From Acanthosepion esculentum (Eukaryota > Mollusca > Cephalopoda > Sepiida > Sepiidae), in NCBI GenBank assembly GCA_964036315.1, contig OZ038517.1, forward strand, positions 13,552,372-13,616,371: 64,000 nucleotides of DNA, given 5' to 3'. Shown piece after piece: positions 42,253 to 53,380 of this stretch. The notes beneath the pieces were generated by a model that saw only the letters and a program-made list of their open reading frames with translations, searched no databases and had not been told where the DNA came from. The position numbers and the translations under genes are program-made. The stretch's first letter is position 1, and the number at the start of each line of letters is the position of its first letter.

Positions 42253-42297
<45 letters not shown>
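42168..42297. repeat. (AC)n and (TA)n microsatellites
   Basis: About 26 AC units at 42169-42220 and 21 TA units at 42254-42296. The His/Thr- and Tyr/Ile-rich frames here are artefacts. Confidence 0.95.
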
Positions 42298-42298
<1 letters not shown>

Positions 42299-42799
42299 AA
42301 TTCCGTCATTAACTCAGTCTATACCAGGGTTGAATAAGAGTGACGAATTTTATTTTTTCGTCGGTTGAATTAAGCTTATGCCCCATATGAGGTGATTTTG
42401 GATTTTATTGCGTATTAATTATTTGCTCTGTAATAATAAATACATTGAGCTCTTTTTGTGGATCAGTTTTAATATTTTATATTACTAGGGTCCACTTGGA
42501 TTATATACGAATGGATTTATTACCTTTTATATATATGATGAACTCTCCTGTTGTTTTCAACATATGAGTGTCTTTTAATTCAGTTTTTAATCCTGTACCT
42601 ATCACCGTCACTTTAACTCTCTCGCCTGTGGACTTGTTGCTCAGGTGGAATAGCAAAGAAGGAAAACGGTTGTAGGGTGGAAAATAATTCATCACCCACA
42701 AGAATGCAGAGATGCTTTTGGACTTTATCGAAACTGGAAAGTGAAGACCTGGCAGCTCCTGCCTAAAGATAACAGCACTTTAGGCCTGATCTGGTACTT

Positions 42800-43062
42800 G
42801 TAGAGGTATAGGATAAACCCATTGGAAAGGTATGAATCCTCTTTTTCTCCCCGTCCCGCCTATGAAAAGATTGGGTTCTATAGCCTTGGATGGCAACTCT
42901 GAATTCAAAACCTGCGGCACACGGCAAAAACTGTGGTTGGCTTTACACAAAGCCTTGACCACTATAATCAAATCATATGTGCTGGTGTCGGGTTGTCGGT
43001 TCCTAGGAACTGAGTTGCTTGACCCTCATACGTCGACAAAAAACGACGGGAGAGTTCATTCA
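42800..43062 (+). repeat. tRNA-headed SINE, body and tail
   Basis: AGGTATGAATCC, GGTTCTATAGCCTTGGATGG, AACTCTGAATTCAAAACCTGC and CTTGACCCTCATACGTCGAC match the minus-strand SINE at 12850-13275. The tRNA head is missing. It ends at the short TA tract that received the MITE. Confidence 0.7.
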
Positions 43063-43072
43063 TATATATATA

Positions 43073-43148
43073 TTAGGTTGGTGCAAAAATAATGTCGTTT
43101 TTTGACGTTCAACTTCATGTGAGAAAACGACATTATTTTTGCACCAAC

Positions 43149-43152
<4 letters not shown>
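43073..43152. mobile_element. 80-bp mariner MITE, MADE1-like
   Basis: A near-perfect palindrome: TTAGGTTGGTGCAAAAATAA at the left and its reverse complement at the right, with a short spacer of about 20 bp. It is flanked by TA (43071-43072, 43153-43154) and sits inside a (TA)n tract. The terminal sequence is that of Hsmar1-type mariners, and the length equals that of the human MADE1 MITE (80 bp). It has no coding capacity. Confidence 0.9.

Positions 43153-43202
<50 letters not shown>
43153..43202. repeat. (TA)n microsatellite
   Basis: About 25 TA units continuing the target tract of the MITE. Confidence 0.95.
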
Positions 43203-43205
<3 letters not shown>

Positions 43206-43639
43206 TGAAGTTGTCTCGCTAGCTCAATTAAGACTGTAGAGTTAGTTCGATCCTCATTGGGTGCTCCATAGTTTAGACAATCACCTGTAAAGTAACGGAC
43301 TGGGCAGCTCCTGCCTAAATACAACAGCATTTTAGGCCTCATCTGACATTTGTAAATGTTGTGGTGTTCTCCTTCTAAAGAGTCTATGTTGGACTCTTCC
43401 GCCTACTATATGATTAGTAGGAGAGAAGGCCTTGTGGGAACAGTCGAATAGATTGAACGCTGGGTGATCCGACACATACTAGTCGTGTAATACTCTTCTG
43501 TTGTACTTACTATTAAATATTTGATATATCTGTAACACTTGTTTTGTTATTTCTTTAACCATTTATTTGGTCACATCTTGACTGTTCCCCCAAAGCTTTC
43601 TCTCCTACTAATCTTATAGTAGGCGGAAGAGCCTAACAT

Positions 43640-44040
43640 AGAATCTTTAGAGGGAGGACACCACAACAGTAAAGGCAGAGGATAGCACGAGGAGTCAGGT
43701 ACTTACTGGACCGGTACAGGGAAACGACCAGTTTTCCTACATTTTTAGCGATGGGTCGTATGTATGGGTTCCAGTTGAGGTCCGAGGTGATTTTAAGGCC
43801 CAATAGACGCTTAAGGCACATGGCCACCTCGAGAGGACATCCATTTATCGTGACTGGTGGTAGGTCGGGGTCCGATCGGCGATGATAGACTGTAACTAGT
43901 TTCGTTTTCCGGGCATTGAATGCAACCAGCCAATTTTTCCCCGGCTAAGATGTTAGAGCAAGATCGGATAAGAGATCAGCTGCCAATCTCTGGTCATCAC
44001 TAGCTTTAGAGATGCAAGCTCTTATCTGACCATTTGGCAT
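43640..44040 (-). pseudogene. LINE RT C-terminal relic
   Basis: The minus strand reads LLGLKITSDLNWNPYIRPIA and KNVGKLVVSLYRSSKYLTP, equivalent to LGLTLSADLRWNKYIES...CRARKFFSP elsewhere but a distinct lineage. The upstream part (43830-44040) is too decayed to read fully. Confidence 0.6.
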
Positions 44041-44089
44041 GTTATGCCACAACTGGTTCTCAAAATAATCAAAACGATCTGATCCGTTC

Positions 44090-44470
44090 TGTCCACCTAC
44101 GCGCAAATACTCTTGTTAAATGTATGAATCAGCCGCTTCTCCTCCAGCTATAGGTTAATTAGTAAAACTTGTATCAGGAGACCATTATTATCTCAGAAAG
44201 AAAATTCTTCCAATCTAAAAAATATTTTGTGGCTTTAAATAACCTGCAAATTATTAGAATTGGGTTTCCAGTTCCGTCTTTATTCATTTTCTTTCAGTCC
44301 AATGGATAATGTCTCGAAATTGGAAATCGAAGAACAAAGTTCCAATTCCAGTCGGGTTTATTATATTCATTTACGCGCAAATGCCATTGAGAAAGGTATG
44401 AATCCACCTTTTCTCTCCTCACCTATGGGTTAATTAGTAAGACGTATTTGAGTAAATCATTCTCAAAACA
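44090..44470. repeat. SINE-like fragments
   Basis: TACGCGCAAATRC..TTG, GGTATGAATC and TATGGGTTAATTAGTAA occur at 44098-44165 and 44372-44442. They resemble the body of the tRNA-headed SINE. Confidence 0.45.
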
Positions 44471-44659
44471 AATCTTTAAAAAAAATCTTGCAATCTAAAA
44501 ATATTTTCTGGATTTAAATAACCTGAAAAAGGTTGATAAGATGTAAATAACGAATTAATCAAATCAATCAAGAAAATCCAGGAACGTTGCTCATTATGGT
44601 TTGGTAGAACTTTACAAGCAAATTTTTCTCTTGCTGAGCTGTCAGTGCACTAGATTAAT

Positions 44660-44870
44660 TTTTTATATATAGATCAGTTTATATACATTTATATATTTCA
44701 TGTAATTGTTTTGTGTATTTAACAATCGTCTGTTTTTCTTTGCTTTTAAACTTTGTTATTTATTTATATAGAGATCAGTTTCTATACTTTTATATATTTC
44801 ATTTATTTGTTTTGTGTATTCACCTCTCGTCTGTTTTTCTTTGGTTTTAAATTTTGTTAGTTTGCATAAA
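44660..44870. repeat. Two-copy ~98-bp tandem repeat
   Basis: AGATCAGTTTATATACATTTA..TTGTTTTGTGTATTTA..CGTCTGTTTTTCTTTG at 44672-44755 recurs at 44770-44850. Confidence 0.7.
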
Positions 44871-45204
44871 TTTTGTTAGGTTTAAGTTATTATATGGCAA
44901 TTATCCGAACGTTCCCGGACTATTTGTGATTGTACCCTTGTTCGTGGCTGTGATTTTACTGTTCAATGGAAATGTGCCGAACCTACTGAGTCATTCTACC
45001 AGAGTCTCCGTATTCAGTTATTACATATGGTTTTATAATGTTATATTGAAACGGCTCTGCAATCTTTACGATCGCTGGCAAAACGTACCTATATTAACAT
45101 CTAGCACTCTGCATTATTTATAAATATTACTTCCCCTTTTACTGTATATAGAATCCCCTCGAAATATAGTGTTTTATATATTAGTTCTATATATTTGAAA
45201 TCAT

Positions 45205-45432
45205 ATAGAAGGCACGGTGGAGTAATGGATAGCGGTTCGGATTGGGGAATCGGAAGGCCGAGTTGAATCCATTGAGAAAAGTATGAATTCTCTTCTTCCC
45301 TCCTCCGTCTGTAGCTTTGGATGGCATCTGGTCTACTGCAGGAAGAAATGGCAACCTACTGCGGGAAAAAATCGAAAAAGATACATGATCACCATGGCAC
45401 ATAACTAATTGTAGTAGCCTGGCTCTCAATTT
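45205..45432 (+). repeat. tRNA-headed SINE
   Basis: AAGGCACGGTGGAGTAATGG and GGCCGAGTTGAATCC give clear A- and B-box positions. The body contains GTAGCTTTGGATGGCATCTGG and it ends near 45430. It has the same orientation and head as 12850-13275 (reverse). Confidence 0.65.
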
Positions 45433-46024
45433 CAGTCAAGATTGTTTTAGGTGTCGCCATAGAAGGTTATGACTACACACCCAAGAAATTCGAATTAAAC
45501 TTGCATTGGTAACACTAACATTTAGCTTGACGAGAATAGACACCTACAGAGTGCTATTAAATTTTGCACGAGGTCGGCAAATCTGTGTCATCGTGCTTTG
45601 GCATAATATTTTATTCGAGCGACGGCACATGATCTTGCAGTCACAGATATTGGCACTAAAATAATCGTCTTGCAAATCAAGATTATTACCAGATGAAGTT
45701 GCATAATGTTGAAAGATTTCGCCGGATAAATAATCATATTTCTTTCTCGGCATTTTCCCACCGATTAGATTAAAAAAAAGAAAGGCTGTGACATCACAAA
45801 TGATAAGGGCACTGAATTACGTAGCAGATTTTTTTCTTTTTTTAACGGATTGGCTCAGTGGTTACAACACTGGGTACCTTACTCGATATGACACCTGAAA
45901 AGATCTAAATTTCACTCTTTTATGTGATGAAATAATTTTTACGTTTAATGTTGAAACAAAATTCACATAAAAAGTGGTATCGCTGTGTAGCCATGCAAAG
46001 TTCGCAATGCCGAGATTGTTTCAT

Positions 46025-46560
46025 CATTTCACCCCAAGCAAGGCGGGAATGCCACTAGTACACAGGGGGGGGGGGCTACAACGAGTGAAAGTTAGAGAAA
46101 AATACTGCGTATAGGGGGACTGAGAATGAAAGTGAGAGAAAAATACAGGGTATAGAGGGATTGAGAGAGTGAAAGTGAGAGAAAAATACTGGGTATAGGG
46201 GGATTAATAGAGTGAATGTGAGAGAAAAATACTGGGTATAGGGGGATTGAGAGAGTGAAAGTGAGAGTAAAATACTGGATGTAGCGACGATTACGGAAAG
46301 GATAAAAGCTGAACGGGATTCAAGAAGATAGAAGATGGCGACTGACGTTACATTTAAATTTTTTGATGATTGTAGTTTTCGGGGAAGCAAGTAAACGGAA
46401 TGGCGTTCCACAGGCTGGAAGTGCGAGACAAGAAACTGTTGAAGTAGAAGTTGCGGTTGTATCCCACTATTTTAACAGTAAAAGGGTGGGACCTAGATGC
46501 CAATCTAGTAGCACGCTTAAATTCAAGTAGTCGGGGCACGAGGAGAAAAAAAACTCCTCA
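46025..46560 (-). pseudogene. LINE RT 3' relic with a ~45-bp minisatellite in its 3' region
   Basis: The minus strand reads LLEFKRATRLASRSHPFTVK, FYFNSFLSRTSSLWNAIPF and CFPENYN, matching the 38.8-39.5 kb LINE. The 3' UTR motif CACCCCAAGCAAGG at 46030 is shared with 38623. Between them, 46076-46275 holds four or five copies of a GTGAGAGAAAAATACTGGGTA-type unit that replaces unique 3' sequence. Confidence 0.75.
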
Positions 46561-46983
46561 GAGCAGTGTACGAAGCCACAAACAGCACCTCATGTATTAA
46601 TGGGGCATAAATATTATCATGTCACATCGGAAATATCGCCAGATAATGAGTGATATATGAATGAAGTTATTATTCTCCAATTTTTATTTTCCCTATTATG
46701 TGCATTATCATTATATCCATGATCTAATAGCATTTTATTTCACAGACGGAACGGAATGGATGAAAGGAAAAGGAATGATAAACATGCTGTGTTCTCAGAA
46801 ATTTTTTTACACTGCTCAGTCATCCACCAAATTTAAATAAATATGGGTAGAAAAAAATATGCGGCCCGGTACCAAGTGGTCAACGCCTCGACACCGGTCC
46901 GTGGTCCGGTGGTTGGGGTCGCAACCTCAGAGGATAAAACTTGTCGGCTAAGAATAGTTTTTCCTCTTGTCTCTTTTTATTCA

Positions 46984-46984
<1 letters not shown>

Positions 46985-47043
<59 letters not shown>
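46985..47043. repeat. (TA)n microsatellite
   Basis: About 28 TA units preceded by AGAATAGTTTTTCCTCTTGTC, a block also found at 12500 beside another (TA)n region. Confidence 0.95.
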
Positions 47044-47047
<4 letters not shown>

Positions 47048-47262
47048 AGCTCTTGAAAATACATTTCAATTGAGCACTGTTGAGTGATAAGCTAATTCTA
47101 TAAACAACAGCCGCCTGCACTAATGCAAAGCTCTTCAGTAAAATGAATTGGCACTTGTTTACATTTGATAAAACAATACGCTAGATTTAGTTGTGTAACT
47201 CTACCGAGTGAAGATAGCTCTGGCTGACACAAAATTAGTTGTGTTTCAATCCTGGCTTGAGG

Positions 47263-47326
47263 CATTCGGAAGTCTAGTCGCACTGAGGAGCTGTGATACA
47301 GCGAAACAGTACAGTCTGTGAATGAC

Positions 47327-47330
<4 letters not shown>
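47263..47330 (+). ncRNA. Candidate hammerhead ribozyme, complete core
   Basis: CTGAGGA (47283-47289) fits CUGANGA. Stem II is GCTGT-GAT-ACAGC (47290-47302), a perfect 5-bp hairpin. GAAA is at 47303-47306. Stem III starts A-U, C-G around AGTACA, and the cleavage triplet ends in C at 47316. Stem I pairs TCGCA (47278-47282) with TGTGA (47317-47321), including one G-U. All core bases are canonical. The element then runs into (TA)n at 47330. Confidence 0.7.

Positions 47331-47382
<52 letters not shown>
47330..47382. repeat. (TA)n microsatellite
   Basis: About 26 TA units directly after the hammerhead candidate. Confidence 0.95.
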
Positions 47383-47572
47383 GTTAATTTGAAATACTGT
47401 TTTTGAAGTCAAAATTGCTGGGGGTGTGGGGTTCAGTGGTTTGCTGATAAGGAGGCATTTAAGGCAAGCAGACGTAGTGGTACGGTGCACAATATGGAAG
47501 ACAGAGAAAGAGCGTTAATAGATGGAAAAAGTGTTTTTTATTCTCTTCTAATAGTTTTTCTATAGTAATTCT

Positions 47573-47596
47573 CCCCCTCTCTCTCTCTCTCTATCT

Positions 47597-47665
<69 letters not shown>
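47573..47665. repeat. (CT)n then (TA)n compound microsatellite
   Basis: CT-rich tract 47573-47620 with TCTATC interruptions, followed by TA to 47664. Confidence 0.95.
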
Positions 47666-47672
<7 letters not shown>

Positions 47673-47719
47673 AAAAAAATAAGAAAATGTGTATGCATAT
47701 AAATATATATATATTTTTT

Positions 47720-48205
47720 TTGTCATCCACAGATAGATTGTTTCGCAGCTCATCACTGAATTTGCGTCAGTCCGAACTTCTCCCACTAAGCCATCGGGAT
47801 GAAGGTGAATTTTAGCGTGTTTATTTTTAGATTCGGATAAACACACAGTGACTGAGAGTGACTCAATTCTGTCGAAGAGTCGTGCAGTATTAGCTTAAAT
47901 AGTCACTGTTTACAAATTCACACCTCAAACCAGAGGGCTCAACCGAAATTAAATTTTTCAGGACCTAATATTTTTGTCATCCACAGACTGTTTCGCTGTT
48001 TCACAGCTCATCAGTCCGGTTGCCTCTAGCTAGGATCGAAACCCGACTGAATTTGCGTCAGTCCGAACTTCTTCCGCTAAGCCGTCATCTAAAAATAAAC
48101 ACGCTAAAATTCACCTACGGGATGAAGGTGAATTTTAGCGTGTTTATTTTTAGATTCGGATAAACACACAGTGACTGAGAGTGACTCAATTCTGTCGAAG
48201 AGTAA
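47720..48205. repeat. Duplicated hammerhead-element tails with a 72-bp foldback
   Basis: GTCATCCACAGA..GTTTCGC..AGCTCATC, then CGTCAGTCCGAACTTCT, occurs at 47729-47795 and 47977-48077. GGATGAAGGTGAATTTTAGCG to CTCAATTCTGTCGAAGAGT occurs at 47798-47883 and 48120-48202. At 48086-48157 the sequence ATCTAAAAATAAACACGC meets its own reverse complement, forming a hairpin. The 47729 copy has a broken ribozyme core; the 47977 copy is intact. Confidence 0.75.
47975..48024 (-). ncRNA. Candidate hammerhead ribozyme, canonical CUGAUGA core
   Basis: Minus strand: CTGATGA (48014-48008), stem II GCTGT-GAA-ACAGC (48007-47995), GAAA (47994-47991), then CAGTC with cleavage after C at 47986. Stem I pairs CCGGA with TGTGG with one G-G mismatch. 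Stem III is minimal (two pairs around one base), like the short stem III reported for retroelement hammerheads that work as dimers. It is the closest to the textbook consensus in the window. Confidence 0.7.
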
Positions 48206-48960
48206 CGTAGACACTTTCAATTAGTGCTTTAAAATGTTTATACACCAAAATCCGATTAGTACATACATAATACAGTACACGATTAGTGCAACATTCTTCA
48301 GTTTAACCGTAGTAATTGAGAATTGATTTTTTATCGTTACCGATTAATTAAAATTTTTCTAAAATTTAAAAATGGAAAATGGGTAACTATTTTGTTTGTC
48401 AATTTTGTTTACATTCGATTATTGCGTTTTCGATTTGTGCGTATTAAGACATTAGCCGCAGTTATCCTGTAATTACAGGATTCGACGGATTCCTGCAATT
48501 TCAAAGTAAATAAAAGTTCAGAGTTTAAGGCCGAACCTTTAGAAGTAGAAACTTGAAGTAGACATTAGAAGGAACCGGAAGTCCAATCCTAAGCAAAAAA
48601 AAAAAAATGGATAAACTTCTACTCCTTTTAAAAAAGAAAAAAAAAACAAGGGAGAAGTGTAAACTGGGCAAAGATATCATTCACTATTATTATGCACCTT
48701 CGAATTCCTGTGTCACATTTTCTGTCGTTGAAAAGTATCGGATAACTTAGTTTTCCACACCATACTAGTAAACACTACTATTAAATTTAAATCCATTATT
48801 GGTGCAGTGATACAAAAGATTACTTAGTGCGGATCTTGACATATCATTCAGAAAACTCTCTCTATCTAAATAAGACGTCACAAATGGGTATAGATAACTC
48901 TCTTAGAGTGCCCTTTTTGCCCGTAGTCTCCGGAAGGGACTTGGTAATTAGATACATAAA
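48205..48960. other. No gene recognised; one repeat fragment
   Basis: AT-rich. 48525-48670 contains AGTAGACATTAGAAGGAACC and GGATAAACTTCTACTCC, shared with the tandem copies at 56370-56750. Confidence 0.5.
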
Positions 48961-49006
48961 TTTACTCTTTGGCAAGATGATAACACACAACAATAACAAC
49001 AACATC

Positions 49007-49007
<1 letters not shown>

Positions 49008-49072
<65 letters not shown>
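49008..49072. repeat. (TAA)n microsatellite
   Basis: About 21 AAT/TAA units. The poly-Asn frame is an artefact. Confidence 0.97.
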
Positions 49073-49073
<1 letters not shown>

Positions 49074-49639
49074 TGAACCCTCTGAAGTCAATTACATAAG
49101 CATACAGCTATACAGATGAGAGTAATGAAGTCATGATATGTACAAAGTAAACATGATTTCTTAGTGGGTATTGCTGTTCCGGTAGGTGATTGAATGAAAA
49201 AAAAAATTAGTTTTGCTGGCTGGAAACAGAGTTTGACAAAGAATAGGAAAACGTGCAAAATTGTGGAATATGAAGGTGGTAATTGACCCACATTATAGAT
49301 CCCGTTAAGTTATTTGAAGAATTTTAAATCAGAAAAAATGAAAACCTGTAAAAAGTTAATCTTAATACACTAGTATATTAAGGAGAGTCTTGAAGACTTG
49401 CTTGATCTTTAACATTAGCTAATGAATATCTGTTTGAAAATTAATGAATATATTAGGATATAGTTACATCTGAAAAATTTTGAATAGCATAATGAAATGT
49501 TAATACTGAGATTAAAAAATTAATGAAATATAGCAAGATGTAGAATACACCTGCAAGTTTTCTCTGAATCTGTGAATGGCGTCATAGAATGTGTTTGATA
49601 TATACATAATTTTGTCATTATTTTTGCAATATTTCCCTT

Positions 49640-49840
49640 GTATATGGAGAGAAAGAAAGACTTTGTGAAACTGAAAGCCATACCACAAGTTGACCCAAGC
49701 CTTGTGAGTGAAGACGGAACCTTTGGGGGCCGTCGATAACTGTACGAAAACGAAGTCACAAGTCATCGTGACCGAGGGTGTGAGCGTGCTAGGCATGTTC
49801 ACGCTGTTGATCACGCTAAACAACGCGCTCTCTCCTAGAA
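49640..49840 (-). other. Unidentified coding-like segment, copy A
   Basis: The minus strand reads SVINSVNMPSTLTPSVTMTC and DFVFVQLSTAPKGSVFTHKA, then WVNLWYGF. A homologous segment at 57110-57300 keeps SVINSLNRRSTLRLSVTMTC, DFMLVQSPAAPK and, in a shifted frame, FVHKAWANLWY. The parts on either side of the frameshift are both recognisable, which hints at a once-coding sequence, but no family is recognised. It may belong to an unknown mobile element, as the ~80-bp repeats follow it in both places. Confidence 0.4.
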
Positions 49841-50074
49841 ACTGTAACTAAGGTCTGCTTAGCATAGTTGCGGGTGAGCTATATGGTTGTTGAAAAAACA
49901 CAAATGTGTCTGAGTAGCTGTCTGCAACGGGGACTAGTTAGATTCCGGCTAATATCGTCTATTTTATGTTGAAGGCGAAGGAAACGAAGTAGCGATGGAT
50001 TGAGTAAAGGATTAAGTTCAAAATTCACAAGGAAACACGCAGATCGGGAAAATAAAAAACCTTGAAATATCGAC

Positions 50075-50995
50075 ATGGATCAAATAAATGATCCAGCAAA
50101 ATATTCCCAAAGAAAGACAGAGAATGTGTTAAGTGACAGAAAGAAAAGATATACACAAGGATCAAACAAAAGGATTTTGCCCAACATTACAAATCAAAGA
50201 CACTCAACGTGAGAAGTGAAGGCGAGAAAATTTATACACATGGATCAAATAAATGGATTTCGGCCAACATTACAAATGAAAGACACAGAACGTAACAAGC
50301 GAAGGAAAGATATAGCCATGGCTCAAATAAAAGAATTGGGGCTAACATTACAAATGAAAGGTACACAACGTGACAAATGAAGGAAAGAAAAGATAGACAC
50401 ATTGATCAAATAAAAGGATTTCGGCCAACATTACAAATGTAAGACACGGAACGTGACAAGCGAAAGAAAGAAAAATTATACCGATGGATCGAATAAAAGG
50501 TTTTTGCCCAATAGTACGAATGAAAATCACAGAACGTCACAAGTGAAGGAAAGAAAAGGCATACCCATGACTAAAAAAAGAAGAATTTTACCAATTTTAC
50601 AAATGATAGGCACAGAACATGACAAGCGAAGGAAAGAAAAGATATACACATGTATCAAATAAAAGGATTTTGCCTAGCATTACATATGAAAGGCACACAG
50701 TTTGATAAGAGAAGGAAAGGAAATATATAGTCATGGCTCAAATAAAAGGAGTTTCTCCGACATTACGAATGAAAGGCACACAACGAGACAAGAGAAGGAA
50801 AGGAAATATGTAGTCATGGCTCAAGTAAAAGGATTTTGACTGACATTACAAATGAAAGGCACACAACGTGAGAAGTGAAGAAGAGAAAAGGTATACGCTT
50901 GAGTCAAATAAAAGGATTTTGCCCAACATTACAAATAAAAGGCACAAGTCGTGACAGGCGAAGGAAAGAAACGATATACACTAGGATAAAATAAC
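50075..50995. repeat. ~80-bp repeat array, block A
   Basis: About 11 diverged units, each with a CATGGATCAAATAAAAGG-type piece, AACATTACAAATGAAAGGCAC and AACGTGACAAGYGAAGGAAAG. Spacing between successive ACATTACAAATG motifs is 76-83 bp. Related arrays occur at 57730-58100, 59425-59632, 60126-60320 and 60610-60720. Confidence 0.85.
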
Positions 50996-51410
50996 ACATG
51001 TATAGTGCCAGAAACCTTTTGAAAATATCGATTTAGGCATTTAGAATCCCGAACCGGTTTCTTATTGTTGAAACTTGACTAATGCATGGAATAATAATGC
51101 AAACACAAAATGTACTTAGAATAAAATGTATTGAAACAAGAAAGTGTACACAATATTTACATATAGTCTTTTGTATATTTCTGGGAAGACCGTTCCTGGA
51201 GAATGTGTTGACTAAGTCGCAGTCGGGCAGAGTCTCTAGTTGGATCTCTTGATTCGCCTCCCTGTCTTCCCGGTACCAACCATATTTATATCGTCGGTAC
51301 TCCACTATGCAAATTAGGTGGATCCTACCACAACACTTATCAATGTTGAATTTTGTACAAATCTGTGCAAAAAGTGGATCAAAGAGCTTACCCAGCTTAA
51401 TACACATTTT
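50996..51410. other. Junction sequence shared with block B, then unrecognised DNA
   Basis: CACATGTATAGTGCCAGAAAC and TTTTGAAAATATCGATTTA are repeated at 58331-58375. The rest has a 124-codon minus-strand frame without recognised domains. Confidence 0.4.
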
Positions 51411-52030
51411 CAGGAAATCTCAGCTTTCAATTGGTCAATAAACACACAAGTGGGCGTGTCAAGTTTTCCCGCTCTTTTCCTAGGATCCTGCCACGTGGCT
51501 ACATTAATTATAAATAGCAGACACAAGCTTGTTCATTCTCTTCTTTTCTCTTCTCTTCTTTTCCTACGAAAATGTAACCTTAAAGGACTCGCGTCGTGAC
51601 CGTGTGCAGTCAGACGCCCATGAAAACCTATTCACACATGCACGTACGTACGAAATTTTCCGAACTCCATTACAAACATACGAAACATTTCCAAACCAGC
51701 AACAACTTTTCTCTTTGAAATACTCTTCTAAAGCTACAAGTTTATTCAACATTTCTCAGCTTCATAATTCATTCAACTTTGGTGAGCTCAGATAAAAAGC
51801 ATTTCAATTTCATCAGTAAAACTTTAATTCGGTCAAAGGGATATAACACCAACAAAATAGTAACCTCTACGCATGTACACCATTACACAAAAATAAATAT
51901 AACTGTTGTTGTTATAAAACCGTTTTTGTTCCTTCTTGTCTTTCATATTTTGTGGTATTTTGCGTTAAATATAAATTGTGAGGTCATGTTAACAAACATC
52001 TACAAATGGTCATAGATATTAACATACCTC
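51410..52030. other. Possible LTR-like segment
   Basis: CAATTGGTCAATAAACAC, then ATTATAAATAGCAGACAC (promoter-like) and CT-rich CTTCTTTTCTCTTCTC. It resembles an LTR layout, but neither ends nor a second copy were found. It has no counterpart in block B. Confidence 0.3.
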
Positions 52031-52896
52031 TACAGACACATTCATACTTGCTGAAGAATGGAGATCAGCCATTATGTATTGTGGTGTGCTGTTTAGATTT
52101 GTTTCGAAATTTTTAATGAGGTTGTTAGTAAGGCTGCGTTTTTAGTGAAGCACATCACATTTAAATTTGCAAAAACACAAGGAAAGAAGAACAAGAGATC
52201 AAATTGCAATCAACAATAAAATATATATTGAAAATCAACGAGTACAACAATTGTGCTTAATGAATTAATATTAAGGAAGAGAAACTTGCTTCCCATGTAC
52301 TGATATCTGATACAAGATAGGAATAATGTACTTAAGAATGTTCTTGTTGAAGTGTTCAGTGTACAAATAAGATTTGAATTCAAGAATGAAAAGCTTGTAC
52401 AAAAGGATAATAGAATTTGATTTGTGACTTGGCTTTTGACAGACAGTAACAGTGTAGTGCGATAGTAGTTTTGTGTCTGTGTGTGTGTGAGTAGAAGAAT
52501 GTAGGTAAACGTACGTAGTTGAGTTCTGTTGAATAATTGTTCTACTACTGCTCTATTGTTTTATTTCCGTGGTTTAAATACTTTTTGGATAGGCTCCAGA
52601 AAGGAGCGGGAAATATATCGAAAGGAATATTTAAAATACACGATTGGATAAAAATTGACCAATCAATGATTTTTTAACTAAACCAAGTTAGGCAAAGTCA
52701 TGGCAGAAAATTTTGTGTGAATACTGCGATGGGTAAATTGTCCTGTAGTACACAGTACTTATTTTCTAACCAATTATCACTAAGTACTTTGTGGGCGTGG
52801 TAAATCGGAGTAGTCACTACAGTATAACTTGCCAAGCTGCACTCGCGGTAAAACACATTTTAACTGAATGTACTCACTTAGGCACTGTAAGACATC

Positions 52897-52973
52897 TGTC
52901 GGAGTTAGCTCCTCCTCAGTTCTTTAATCCTTCAACAGGGGTCTCTTTCCCCTGGCTATAAATACTGGCTGAC

Positions 52974-53021
<48 letters not shown>

Positions 53022-53380
53022 ACTTTTCGCGCGGAGACGAGGTAAAATCTCTCTTTTTTCACTTAGGCCAATATGTGACCTCTCACAGATACAGCGTTTC
53101 CCAAATTCTGGGAACGCGCTAAGAACAATACACGTACGTACGAACACTCACAACACACACATAATTTCTCCATACAAACACTATGTAACAGTCCATGTCT
53201 TTGTTTAACTTGTTTTGTTATTAATATATATTTGTTTACCCATGTGTATCGGTCTTGTTTGTTTCCTTTGTCTTCTTCGGACTTAATTAAAGTCCGACAT
53301 TCTCATGTAGCTGGACCCGCCAGCAGGAAAGTTTAACCTTCTGATATCTCTTCACATCTTCACCCGCACGGTCCGCTACA
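52897..53380 (+). repeat. Solo LTR, family A, 4-bp target duplication CATC
   Basis: TGTCGGAGTTAGC to GGTCCGCTACA, 484 bp, flanked by CATC at 52893-52896 and 53381-53384. Promoter-like GCTATAAATACTGGCTGAC near 52958, a (CT)n tract at 52978-53020, and TTAATTAAAGTCCGACATTC near 53285. The copy at 58482-58991 has the same target duplication and the same flanks. Confidence 0.88.

Noticed and set aside
42062..42337. Thr/His- and Tyr/Ile-rich frames
   Set aside because: Encoded by (AC)n and (TA)n microsatellites.
44854..45123. 89-codon hydrophobic frame as a membrane protein gene
   Set aside because: It sits in AT-rich repeat DNA with no conserved motif or splice context; hydrophobicity can come from base composition.
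50075..50995. CRISPR-like array (short repeats with spacers)
   Set aside because: Units are ~80 bp, diverged along their whole length, with no unique spacers of constant size; the genome is eukaryotic.
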